NCBI GenBank assembly: GCA_002914805.1
Contig: JXTB01000594.1
Location: 165,486 to 229,485 of the forward strand
Origin: Parasponia andersonii
Taxonomy: Eukaryota; Streptophyta; Magnoliopsida; Rosales; Cannabaceae
Direction: 5' to 3'
DNA length: 64,000 bases
Below the pieces are notes generated by a model. It had not been told where the DNA came from, did no database searches, and saw nothing but the letters and a program-made list of their open reading frames with translations. The position numbers and the translations under genes are program-made. Shown one piece after another: positions 35,900 through 46,556 of this stretch; positions within the stretch are counted from its first letter, which is position 1; every line of letters starts with the position of its first letter.

Positions 35900-37874
35900 A
35901 GTTGTCTTTATTTAATATTAAACTTAATGTTATTATATGTCTTATATTTAATTACGAGTTGTACAAAAAAAAAAAGGGGAACAGGAACCGACTTGGTGAA
36001 GTCTGCAATTCTTCAAGTCTATATAATTGTATTTGTTACTTTTAGTTAAAGGACACCGCTAATGATATTCCTCTCAAATCATCACTTTTAGTCATCTTCT
36101 AATCTGAAGCTCATCACACATGTATATATGTATAGATCTAATTATTAAAGAAGATGAGAGTAAATCATTTCATTATACCTCACATGTTGAATTCAAGTCT
36201 TTTTAATGCAAGGTAATTCTTTATATTACTGTTCGTTTTCTTTCTCCAAGATATCTATCTTTTTATGGTTCTTATTTGACTAATTTTTTTTTATAGTTGC
36301 TATTTCAAGATAATTGTCTAGTTACTATCAAATTTAGAGTGCATGATATTGTAGAAAATATCTAGAATTTACATAATCAACTTTTATAAGTTTCGTAACT
36401 ATGTCATTTGATATTTAATGATACTTTTCTATTCAAATTTTAGTTGTTTGATTATTTACCTTATATAAACATATTTACGTATCTGATGTGGAAAGTTTGA
36501 GTTAAGAAGTAAAATAAAGAGATTCAGTTTGTCTACCAAAAAAAAAGAGAGTGTTCAAGTATCTATTTCTTTAGACATGTATATATTGCTCCAAATAGTA
36601 GTAAAATTGAAATCTAAGTGGTTCTTAAGCGTTTTATGTAATGTGTATTTTTTTTAAAATTTGCAGAATAATAAGATACAAATTAGACTTATAAATTTGA
36701 TATGTATACCTTGTCTCATTGAACTAAACGCTTAAATCTGATATCAAATTTTATCTAGGTTATATAAATATTATGAACACGTTAATTCATGCTTATTTCA
36801 GTAAGTCTTATTGTTCTTAGTCTATATATTGGATTATTCATTTGATATTAAACTAGTATGTTTTGTTTTCCTGCTGCCAAATTTGTTGGTTTAGAATCTG
36901 TTGCATGAATTTCATAGAAAAGAATTGGTTTACTAATTCTTATAGCATCACATGCATAATGATACCATTAGTAAAATAATAGGGACATGTTAGTTGTACC
37001 TTGAGCAAAGAGCATTTCATCGATTCACACCTAAAAGCTCGAAAAGAGGTAAGTAACATCACACTTGCAATGCAAGAAATTCTTTATTCGGTGAATTTAT
37101 GGAATTTGAGGATATCGAATCTGTGGATATATGTATCTGTCATTTATTTTGCATGAGACATGTACACGTAGTATATTTATATTACCTGACAAGTATTAGT
37201 GAATATGGTGTGGTGGGCCAGTGCCTAAATATGTGATATGGTTCCTTCGGGGACACTCTGGTTCCTTCGGGAATACCTGTGGTCCTCTCGGGGATATTAT
37301 AGTTCCTATGGGAACACTTTGACGGCGGTATGAGGTAGACCTTTGTTGTACACAAAGGGGATTCTCTGGGGCTCAAGATCTCCATATAGCTCATGATACA
37401 TTATACGTTCTCTGAATGGCTCAGTATACAATTCACGGTCTTATCAGGTAATATAATATACACAAGGATCCTAATCATATGATAATCTGTTTCATATTAT
37501 ATGCATTCTGCATCTGCATACGCTATTTACTGACTTTTGTACTATTTACTGAGTTTTGTACTCATAAATATTCTTACATTGCAGAAGTTACTACTAATAT
37601 GTGAGTTCTAAGGAAGAGCGCAGACTTTCTGACCATGGCTTATGTATATAAGCATTTTGATGCTGCGATTTTTTGACAGAATATTTTGTACCTGTTTTGA
37701 GTATATGTATATTATGTATAATTATGAGTGGAATTTCCCTTTTTCTCTCAGAAAGTTTAAAAAGTTTTAAATTTTTTTCTATTTCATCAATTCCAAGTTG
37801 AGTAACGTTTTCCGATCTCACTAAATATTTATACAAATATTATTACGTACATGTGCGGAATCGGGGATATTACA
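35436..37874 (+). repeat. Ty3 3' LTR, full length
   Basis: About 2.44 kb, from TGTGATATCC to GGGATATTACA. It contains a GA microsatellite (35861-35896). At 37239-37320 there is a run of short repeated GGTTCCTTCGGG/GGGAATACCT words, with CCTTCGGGGACAC-type units about 20-25 bp apart. Its last 480 bp match the 5' remnant. Confidence 0.85.
35861..35896. repeat. GA microsatellite
   Basis: An uninterrupted (GA)n run of about 36 bp inside the Ty3 3' LTR. Confidence 0.95.
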
Positions 37875-38779
37875 AATATATTATATTTAACTAATAATTA
37901 CATAATCAGCTATATCCCAAATATATTATTTACATAAAATAGCAAACCTATGGCTCTATATTCTGGTCGAATAAGTCTACACATAATTTGTCTCTAGAAT
38001 ATTAAATTAAATTACCAACAACTTTAGACACTGGAATATCGACTAATAGACATTCCAAGTATTTTATAACAAATAAGATGCAATTACAATGTAAAAGCAA
38101 ATAAATGTAGTTAGTATCAAATTATAAATTAAAGAAATGATTGTCAGTATCCTTTGAACTACAACTTTCATCAAAATAGAATCGAAATCCCATTGAAATG
38201 TCATCGAATTTTATGATTACCTAGTAATATTACTTTTAAACTTCATTTTGAATGTCAAAACATAATCAAACTAGGAATGAAGTAAGACTAAAAGCCATCG
38301 AAATGGATCAAAATGAAACAAAAAGCATCGAAAAAACCCAATTTCTAGACACATAATTTTTTCATCCCTAATGACTTGATAAGTCAACAAACGGCCTCAA
38401 ATATTAACGAAGTTTAGTCAAAATGGATTGAAATGGTAAATTATCTATATTAATCGAACTTCCTAATTTGATATTGAAAATGAAACCCTAAAAATTTCAG
38501 TTTTATTACCTTTTTGATTCAAGTCATTTTGTTCTTCTAGGCTTTTTGGCAATGGTGTCAGCGTCTGGTGTTTTCGATGCATGTTCCTTCTGGTTTGAGA
38601 GCTCAGGGGGTTTGGAGATAAGAGATAGAATGTTACCACGATTTCTCAAGAGACAGAGCAAAAGATTTGAGAGACAGAGTGAGATTTCTTGAGCTCAAGT
38701 GGGTCAGTGACGAGTGGTTCCTGTAGAGAAAAAAATGGGGAAGTTTCATCGACTGTAGAGAGAAAAATGGGGAAATGGT
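37875..38779. other. MULE right interior, no gene recognised
   Basis: AT-rich sequence between the Ty3 3' LTR and the MULE right terminal repeat. It has no clear continuation of the transposase. A less AT-rich patch at 38520-38720 shows repeated GAGACAGAG words. Two near-identical GTAGAGA(G)AAAAATGGGGAA words lie at about 38721-38774. Confidence 0.5.
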
Positions 38780-38917
38780 CAAATTGAATATAGGGCATGG
38801 TTTTTCTTATGTTTTTTAGGGACATTTTTGTACATATGCATATTTTTCAAAGTATTACTAAAATAAGATTATGGCCCAAAACATGTCTATTATGGTGCAT
38901 ATATGGCCTAATTTCTC
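38780..38917 (-). repeat. MULE right terminal inverted repeat
   Basis: Ends CCTAATTTCTC at 38917, followed by ATTCTTAA. It is the inverted partner of 27244-27395. Confidence 0.65.
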
Positions 38918-40737
38918 ATTCTTAATCTTTTATCTTATTTTATGTCTAAAACACCTAGTAATTATGGACTAGTTACAAGTCTTATTTGATTCATCCTCGT
39001 AAATGAGAGAGTCATACTCATATATTAAAGAAATAAAATCTAGGACGAAATTAGATTTAAGAAGTCTAATATTTGTAATTATCCCAAAAGTGCGAGAGAT
39101 GGTTTCTTTTATTATCCAACTGATAATAAGGTACTTGTTTGCATAAAGGCAACATTCTAGAAAAAGGACTCTATAAAGAATTACAAGCCTGGATTGAAGT
39201 AATTATTAAAGAAATTACATGGAAGACTTCAACCACAGATATTCCAAATATTAAAACACCCATGATTGATAAGATGATATCATATAGGAGAACTATGAGT
39301 ACTCCAATGCAAAGAGTGGTCCTATAGCAACAAGTTCAATATGGGACTCAAGTTGTGAACCCATCAGTTCTATAGCAAACACCACTTGTTGGTGAACCAC
39401 TTCTTGCAAAATAAAATGTTTAGCCTATAGTACACCAACAACCAGCCAATGAAATATCCTAGAATCCTTTATAGTCTCGTCGTACTTGGTGGGTTGTAAG
39501 ACAACCTGAAAGATGGCAAGATAAACTCTTCAAGACTATCCATAAAGTAGATCCCTCAACCTATGACGAAGGTATAAAGGATATTAATGTCAACTCATGG
39601 CAAAAGTCTATAAATCTAAGAGAGAGTCTATATACTATAATCATATTTGGAAGCTTGTGGATCTACCCGAAAGAGTAAAATCCATAGGTTACAAATAGGT
39701 CTACAAGAGAAAAAGAAAAATAGATAAGAAGGTCAAGACCTTCAAAGCAAGACTTATAATAAGGGGTTATACCTAGAAAGAAAGAATCATTTACGAGGAA
39801 ACTTTTTCTTCTATTACTATGATAAAGTATATTCATATTCTTTTATCTATAGTCGTGTCTCTCGATTGTAAGATTTACAAAATGGATGTCAAGACTACAT
39901 TTTTGAATAAAAATATTCACGAGAGCATCTATATAGTGTTACTAGATAATTTGATGAAAAAAGGCCTTAAGGAAAAAATTTGTCTATTCTAAAGATCCAT
40001 TTATAGACCAAAGCAAGCATCTAGATCGTATAATATTAGATTTGATCAATCTATTAAATTTTACGGATATGATCAAGTTGTAGATAAGTCTTGTGTCTAT
40101 AAAAAGATAGAAAATAGAAAATTGATATGTTTAGTACTTTAAGTTGATGTTAATTATTGGAAATGATATAGGTGCAAGAAAAGGTTGTTGCCTTTTCCAT
40201 ATAGGAGATAAAATGTCAAAAGTGCAATATCTTAAGAATGCAAGAGAGATAGAAGACATGAAGAGGATATTATATGCTTCAGTAATAGAAAGTCTCATAT
40301 ATGTCACATTATGTACTAGATCTTGTATATGCTTTTCAGTTAAAATTGTTAGAAGATACCAATTAAACCCAGGACTAGAATATTAAGTGGCAATCAAGCA
40401 TATTCTAAAGTATTTTCAAAGAACTAGGGACTATATGTTCGTACATTATGGTGAAAACCTTTCTCTTCTTAGATACACGGATTCTAATTTTCAATAAAAT
40501 CCTAAATTCAGAAAGTCAATTTTTGTTTTGTCTTTACTCTTGGCAGTGGAATTATTATTTAGAGGAGTGTGAAACAGACTTATATTGCTAATTCTACCAT
40601 GAAAGCTGAATATGTAACTACTTATGAGGTTGCTAAAAAAGTTATTTGACTCTAGAAATTTTTAATGGATTTTCAAGTGGTTCATGTAGCTAGTCAATCT
40701 TTGACTCTATACTGTAACAACAGCAGAATAGTTGCTA

Positions 40738-40859
40738 TGTAATGTCCTAAGTCCCATATTAGGTATGATTTGGAAAAATCATAGATATTTAAATAATAAT
40801 ATATGAGCCTATAAGTCAATTCAAGCTAGCACTTTTGGGTGAGGCCTAGTAGTGTTACT
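40738..40859 (+). repeat. TRIM left LTR
   Basis: 122 bp starting TGTAATGTCCTAAGTCCC. It shares CTAGCACTTTT and the CCTAGTAGTGTTAC end with the right LTR. Confidence 0.8.
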
Positions 40860-40976
40860 TTTAGTATCAGAGCCGACCAAATCTATACTTGTGTGGGCTT
40901 TAGAAGGCTGCCATGGTTTGTAATTATGGTAAATCTAGACCTTCTCCCATAGGGATTCTATGTGGGTTATTAAATA

Positions 40977-41099
40977 TGGACTACACTAGGCCCTTAACAG
41001 GGATATATTCTAGGAAGATCATAGTCATTTAATCAATGGTCTATAAACCTAAAAGTACCTTCAAACTAGCACTTTTAGATGAGACCCAGTAGTGTTACA
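40977..41099 (+). repeat. TRIM right LTR
   Basis: About 123 bp. Its start is degraded (TGGACTACACTAGGCCC against TGTAATGTCCTAAGTCCC); its end, CAGTAGTGTTACA, is well kept. Confidence 0.75.
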
Positions 41100-41283
41100 T
41101 GCTAACTCAAAAGAACTTAAAACCTACAAAAGAGCGAAGCAAATTGAAAGAAAATATCATCTCATTCGTGATACCCTAGCTAATTCTTGGACTAAAGCAC
41201 TACCTAGCAAGAGCTTCGAGGATCGCCTTATAGGTTTAGGAATACGAAATATGTAATAAATTAATTCTTATAAAAATGAGAGA

Positions 41284-42790
41284 TTGTTAAGATTATTCCC
41301 AAAAGATGTCTATTATTTATAGATATTTATTGAATATTTTGGATATTTAATAAAGGGTATTTCATGCATAGTATTTGTGATAATATTTTAATCATTAGTA
41401 CAACAGTAAATATAAAAAAGATTCTATAATTTATTCATTAGAGAAATATTTTAGTTAAGTTGTTTATAGAAATTAAGATATATTTTTTCTATTTAAATCA
41501 AATAAGACTATTCACAACTAATAAGAGAAGCTGGACACTTTTCTAAATTGTGTTGTAAAACTTTGTACATTTATAATATGTCTTAATATATATTGGTATG
41601 ATATGTGAAAAAAGTCTTAGTATATAAACATTGAATAAGACCATGTGAAATACATTCTTGTAACAAGTGTCGTTGATAAAAAAATATTCTCACAAACTTA
41701 ATAATTAATGCATGTCTTTCTTACTCCTGAAATAAATGATAAATTTATATTTATAACTTATATTATCTGAGATCTTAGAAGGTACAAATCAAGAAATTGA
41801 TGATCTAGACCCTGTCATTTTGGTAATGCATTATTTTGATATTAAGAATACATGCTTATAGAGATATGAAATCCGCAACTTTATTATATAGAGAAGTAAA
41901 TACTGCTTTGAGAAGTAAGAGTTTGGATTATTTAAACCTTAGTAAAGTAATTAATAAAATTGGATATTTTATTAATTGAAGACTTTTTGTAAGTCTAGTT
42001 GTCCATTAAATATAATCTTGTATCAAAGAACTGAAAGATATAATTAGAGGGGTAAAATAATAATTTTACCTAGTTTCAATTATAAATATTCATGTAAGGT
42101 TACACATATACGTGTTAATTATCTAATAGACATAATTTTTATTATAAATTATCTGGTGATATTTATTTAATTCAAAACTAAGATTGGACCGATAGTAGAA
42201 TAAGTACATAACGAATAGTATAAGTACACTTGTATTAAGAGTTAATTGTAATTATACCTTTGTCTATGGAAGTTTGAATTAAATAGGCCCATTTGAGTCT
42301 TCAATATATACCAAAATCCTAGGTTGCATGAGATTAATTAGGCTCAAATGATTTTCTGGACAATTACATTAAAAAAAAAAAAGAGAAAAAGATAGAATTG
42401 TAGAATAGGCAATTAGGCCCATCCTACTGCTAAACTAGCAGTGAAATTTGCTAGCCTTGCTCCCTAGGACTGGCTAAATTGCACTTATAGAAGGAGCTTT
42501 CTATAGGCTCCTCCCCCTTCTTTGTGTGGTGTAATTCAGTTTTAACTGAAAAATTATTTCATGGCTGCATAGAAAACTGAAAGAAAAGTAAGAGAGAAAT
42601 TCTTAGGGCAACTATTGGAGTTCTTATATTCGCACTTTGGAGTTCATCAAGATCAAGGTATCTATATACCTCTGTTATTTCAAGCTTAGTGCATAAGAAA
42701 GACTCACTCGTTGAAGTACATATACTATTATATGTATTTAGACCATAATAAAGATCCTAAAATTTTTTATGAAAAATTATAATCTAGAAA
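41284..42790 (+). repeat. 3' LTR of the second copia family
   Basis: Starts TGTTAAGATTATTCCC directly after the purine-rich ATGAGAGAT that ends the pol remnant. Its downstream two thirds match 23040-24060 in reverse orientation. A poly-A run (42370) and a TATAGGCTCCTCCC block lie inside. The right end is set only approximately, by the loss of similarity to the other copy. Confidence 0.65.
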
Positions 42791-42859
42791 AAAAATTTAT
42801 TTCCTATATTTTCGCTCATCTTTGATTTTGTCATATTTTAAATAAATTATAACCAATAT

Positions 42860-43115
42860 TAACCTAGGTCAGGAGTTCCTTAACATTGATCTTCAATTAA
42901 GGATCAATAAGAATATGGGTCAAAGATCTCTTAACCTAGAATCAAGAAGAGCTTGACCTAAGGTCCTATTGATCCTTGATCTCTGGGTTAAGGGGATCTT
43001 AACCATAGGTTAACGAGCTCTTGACTTCAATCAAAGAGCACTTGACCCAGAGATAAGTGCAGCTTGACTCAGGCCAAGAGCTTATTGACATAAGTCAAGA
43101 GTTACCTGACCTGTT
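42860..43115. repeat. Array of short palindromic repeats (left)
   Basis: Imperfect copies of a unit close to AAGAGCTTCTTGACCTAGGT and its reverse complement, every 20-40 bp. Examples are GAAGAGCTTGACCTAAGGTC, ACGAGCTCTTGACTT, GGCCAAGAGCTTATTGAC and AGTCAAGAGTTACCTGACC. The same unit returns at 44045-44440 on the other side of the coding remnant. Confidence 0.7.
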
Positions 43116-43149
43116 CTTAAGTAATAAAAATAAATAAATTCAATGAAAA

Positions 43150-44000
43150 ATAATTTTTTTTACATTGGGGTTTAGAAATACTTCATTTTGAATTTCATCT
43201 CATGACAAATTCTTCTCCTTCATTGTACTCCTATTCAATATTCTACGAAACTTGTCCTCATTTTCTTGCATTGCATGCTTCTTAGAAAATTCAAGAAAAA
43301 AACTCATATGCCCAAATTTGAATGATAATAAGAAATCCATTCACCTTATACTGAATCAAGTCTTTACTAATTTTGTTTGTCACCATAAAATTTATTGCTC
43401 TTTTTTTCATTGGATCTTTCAAGTTTGACAACATATAGGATCCCAAGGGTAAGCATTGACAGCATTAAGGCTATCACAATGTTGAAACACATGTTGGGTA
43501 CTAAAGTACTCTTGGCATTCAATAACAACTCTTGTCCAAGAAAGACAATAGGGTAAGCTTCATGGTATCCTTATTAGTTGTAGCTTGGATGCCACAGTAA
43601 ACAATGTCAAGTATTTCTCGCTTGATATTCTTTTTCGAGCCGAAGTACTTGACCTTGATATCATCTTCGAGCTTCATTATATTGATATTACTGTCTCCAT
43701 GAGTCTTTAATTTGGATATAAGCTCCATATGTACTTTGGTGAACTGAGATACCATAGACATCAATTTCAATTTCATCATTATTATCTTTGCTGGACTCTT
43801 TATAGTACACTTGTCTCATTATCATATTGTAAAATATCCATCCAGATTGTGTCACATACAACACATCTAAAAAATGACTGAAACTATAACCGTCATCACC
43901 TTATAAACAGTTTTGTGCATATTCATCTTCCCATTCATTATTTGCCTCTCAAGGACATATCTCTTCTATGATTGCAAAATAAAGACAATTACATTACTAG
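43150..44000 (-). pseudogene. DUF1985-type protein remnant (Ulp1/MULE-associated)
   Basis: Minus-strand homology passes through several frames. One 86-codon stretch (43779-43519) is open. It is followed, after a frame change, by GQELLLNAKSTLVPN (about 43535-43485), YPWGSY...MLSNLKD (about 43465-43420) and YKVNGFLIII-IWAYEF (about 43350-43300). The L-A-K-S-T-L-V, Y-P-W-G and Y-x-V-x-G-F-x-x-x-I-x-I-W-A-Y-E blocks are those of the plant DUF1985 family, found mostly in MULE-type transposons that also carry a Ulp1-like protease. No Ulp1 domain or intact start is visible. Confidence 0.5.
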
Positions 44001-44044
44001 TAAGAAAGAAAGTAAATTTTTGAAATAAGTTAAGTTAAATATTA

Positions 44045-44440
44045 TTCTACACTTGAAGTTAAGATTTACATGACCTAGGATCAAGAGCCTCTTGACCTCA
44101 ATTAAAGAACTTCAAATGAGCATAAAGTTGAGAAATTTTTGACCTAACATTAAGAGATTCTTGACCATAATATAGGGTCAAGATCTTCTTATCTTAGACT
44201 CTCTTGATCTTAGGTCAAGAGCTTCTTAACTTTACTTAGAGTTAGAACTATCTTGATCTAAGATTAAGAGCTTTCTGACCTAATCTAGGTCAATAACTAT
44301 CGTCAACAACCACTTAACTAGGGACAAGAAGATTTTGACTCCAATTAAGATATTCTTAACCAAGATCAAAAAGTACTTGGCTAAGGTCAAAATCATCTTG
44401 ACTTAAGATCAAGATATTCTTAACTCAAGCCAAGTGCATG
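44045..44440. repeat. Array of short palindromic repeats (right)
   Basis: Around a dozen diverged copies of the same unit as 42860-43115, in both orientations. Examples are GATCAAGAGCCTCTTGACCT, CTTAGGTCAAGAGCTTCTTA and CTAAGATTAAGAGCTTTCTGACC. They lie upstream of the DUF1985-type remnant in its own reading direction. Confidence 0.7.
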
Positions 44441-44689
44441 CAACCTGTGTAACATTCAGTAACCACTATGATCGAACTCCAAAACTTGTCAATACTAATA
44501 ATCAATGCCTAACAACAAAGCTCACACCAAGAACTGAAATATATTACTAAGAAATCCCATAAATGGTTTAACTTTACCTAAAATCAAAATTGTTTTATCA
44601 ATAAATGCTATACTAGTTGAACCTTATCCCCTTCTATACTAACAAATCCCATAGCATGACAGAAAGAATATTTCTTTCACCGATTCAAA

Positions 44690-45290
44690 AAAAGAACTTT
44701 TGCACAAACATTTAAAAAAAATCAAACGTTTGTATGGTCTTCTATCGACCTCTTGACCTTTAAATCGGCCGATGTCTGGAATGTGGTCTCCTTTTCTTTC
44801 ACTTGCTTCTTTGCTTCCACTCGCTTCTTTGACAGAGTTCTTGTCCTCGATGACAAACTTCTGAGTGAGAGTTTTGAAGTCGATTTTCTTCCCTCTGCAA
44901 AATAGGTATCAGCTATTTTGGGTGTTTTTGAGTTCCTTGTTATGAGAAAAGCACAATAAATACCTTAAATACTAACTTCAATCAATGATTTTTCAGCTTA
45001 CGACAGTTTAAGATAGTTTTAAAAATGCGTTTTGGGCAATTTTTCGCCTTCAGTTTTTAGAGAAATAGAAAGAGGATGAGAGAGAATGGAGAAAAGAGGA
45101 GGAAGACAGAGTTTTACAAGGAATTGTAGGGTCTAAGTATGAGGGCATTTCAGCTTTTTAACTTGTGGACTCTAATTTCTGGTCTTATAGAACTTATGAA
45201 TGTGTCTGATCCTAAAAATATCCAAATGAGCCCAAATTAGTCCTATGCATATTTTTTTCCTCGACATATCTCTCCCTAAGTCCAATATTT
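44690..45290 (-). other. Likely 5' part of the DUF1985-type element
   Basis: A less AT-rich stretch. Its minus strand has a Lys/Glu/Ser-rich open segment (about 44900-44730) and, further up, a GAGAAAGAGGA-like purine-rich leader. It may be the first exon and leader of the transposon gene. I recognise no domain, and I found no terminal inverted repeats that would define the element. Confidence 0.3.
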
Positions 45291-45299
45291 TATTTTATT

Positions 45300-46556
45300 T
45301 TTTTCTTATTTTTATTTTTTTGAGGGAATCCAAGTCCAATTTTTGCAAAGTTGAGTTTCTCAATTTCTCGTTCAAATCATCGAACGTGTGCATGTAAGAG
45401 TGCGACTGTTTTTCATAATGGCCAACGGTACAAGTTACAATTATAGTAAAATTCAGGGAAGGGTCCCAGGTACTCACACTTAGAAGGCTATTAGTGAAAT
45501 TAAGCTTGACTTTTTCTTTTTTCTTTTTCGTGTGGAGTGGATTAGTTATATAAGGAAGTTAAACATGCATTTTCGCGACTGAGAATATGACGCCTCATTT
45601 TTTTATAGATGTTGTTTTCCAGATTTCTTCTTTTTAAAAAAGAAATTAAGAAACATAAAAAAGACTGATTTTTTGTGGGAAATAAAACGACATATCTTTT
45701 ATCCTTGATGTCGTTAGTCATTTTCTTCAAAATGAACTACATGTTATATATAGCTTTATATTGTGTCGTTTCATTTTTGTATTGTCTTTTTTTCCTTGAT
45801 ATAGAAATATATGTGATTTCATTAACAGAAACGGCTTATCATCGCTTACTTGAAACTGTAAACGACATTTTCTATATTTGTCATTTGTGCTACTCTATTA
45901 ACAACATGTCGTTTTACTTGAGCTTAATGAGTGTTTTTTTCTTCTATGAATTCGTTTACGTATAAGATTAGGAAATGCAAATACACGACTTACAACAACG
46001 AAAATCGACTGATAGAAAGCAAGGAAATTGAACCTAACACTCAAGCACTCCGAATTTATGGAAGCCCAATTCTATCCAACACCAACGTAGAACCACTAAA
46101 GCTCTGAATATTAGCATAATTATTGGCATCATACACATAATACAATAACTCTTCTATTAATAGTCAAAATTAGACAAAACAAACCGTCAGATTTGAGGGC
46201 CATCACATCAAGAGCAAGTACGTGTGCTGGTCATGGCTAGGTTAGTGTTTTGAACTCCATTCAGTATTAGGTTATGGTCTCAATTATCATGAAAAACGTT
46301 TTTGTTTATGCAAACATTGTGTATATTTCTATACTGTAAAACTTAAAAACAGTCGCAATTAATAAATAGATCACCTAAAAAAGAAGGGTCCAAGTGATTA
46401 GATCCATTTCTGTAAGTACGCAACGGGACCACGAATTGACAAGCCAACGAAAGTGTGTCACGGCCTCCCCTGCTGTCTATGGCTCTAGCCAAACTAATTG
46501 AGATCAATTAATCAACAAGTATTGTAACAAAATGAAAACCGTGGTCATTTAATCTT
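45300..46556. other. Intergenic, no gene recognised
   Basis: Only chance open frames are present. Five copies of the word TGTCGTT or its complement AACGACA lie between 45686 and 45913. A poly-T-rich stretch occurs at 45290-45320. Confidence 0.5.

Larger units (their letters stand above)
30340..37874 (+). mobile_element. Ty3 LTR retrotransposon, Tekay/Del-like, 5'-truncated
   Basis: In order: a short 5' LTR remnant (30340-30805), a tRNA-Met primer site (30808), gag, protease, reverse transcriptase, RNase H and integrase remnants (30986-35440), a polypurine tract (35421-35435), and a full-length 3' LTR (35436-37874, 2.4 kb). Domain order with integrase last is that of Ty3 elements. The integrase tail (NIFHVSMLRKYVSDPSHIL) is the Tekay/Del type. 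About 1.9 kb of the 5' LTR is missing, so no left target duplication can be tested. It lies inside the MULE. Confidence 0.85.
27244..38917 (+). mobile_element. MULE DNA transposon, interrupted by a Ty3 element
   Basis: The two ends are inverted repeats: the left starts GAGAAATTAGG at 27244 and the reverse complement of the right end starts GAGAAATTAGG at 38917. Similarity continues for roughly 130-150 bp, including AAAAATATGC(G/A)TAT. An 8-bp direct repeat flanks it, ATTCTCAA (27236-27243) and ATTCTTAA (38918-38925), with one mismatch; MULEs make 8-11 bp duplications. Inside lies a broken mudrA-type transposase (28098-30290) and, after it, a nested Ty3 element (about 30340-37874). Confidence 0.7.
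40738..41099 (+). mobile_element. TRIM (terminal-repeat retrotransposon in miniature)
   Basis: A 362-bp element with two LTR-like direct repeats (40738-40859 and 40977-41099) that begins TG and ends CA. TGCTA stands on both sides (40733-40737 and 41100-41104), a perfect 5-bp target duplication. After the first repeat comes TTAGTATCAGAGCC (40861-40874), close to the tRNA-Met primer site. A purine-rich GGGATTCTATGTGGG lies before the second repeat. There is no coding capacity. Removing the element rejoins the surrounding RNase H frame of the copia remnant, which independently confirms the borders. Confidence 0.85.
39067..41283 (+). pseudogene. Copia pol remnant: integrase end, reverse transcriptase and RNase H, with a TRIM inserted
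   Basis: Read through many stops. The integrase C-terminal block is P-K-S-A-R-D-G-F-F-Y-Y-P-T-D-N-K-V-L-V (about 39085-39145). Reverse transcriptase fragments include a region near 40085-40160 (SCVYKK..., then LMLIIGNDIGA from the DDILLIGN block). The RNase H part holds ASVIESLIYVTLCTRSCICF and VAIKHILKYFQRTRDYMFVHYG (40285-40450), TDSNFQ (40480), and the final ERKYHLIRD (41150-41180). A TRIM element splits the RNase H at 40738-41099. The 3' LTR begins at 41284. The strand and order agree with the gag remnant at 26040-26640, with the MULE between them. Confidence 0.75.

Noticed and set aside
43519..43779. Open frame of 86 codons as a separate gene
   Set aside because: Homology to the DUF1985-type family continues past both ends in other frames, so it is a piece of a broken transposon gene.
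45675..45965. A 96-codon open frame rich in Phe, Tyr and Leu
   Set aside because: Composition follows the local T-rich DNA; no domain, no start context, no splice structure.
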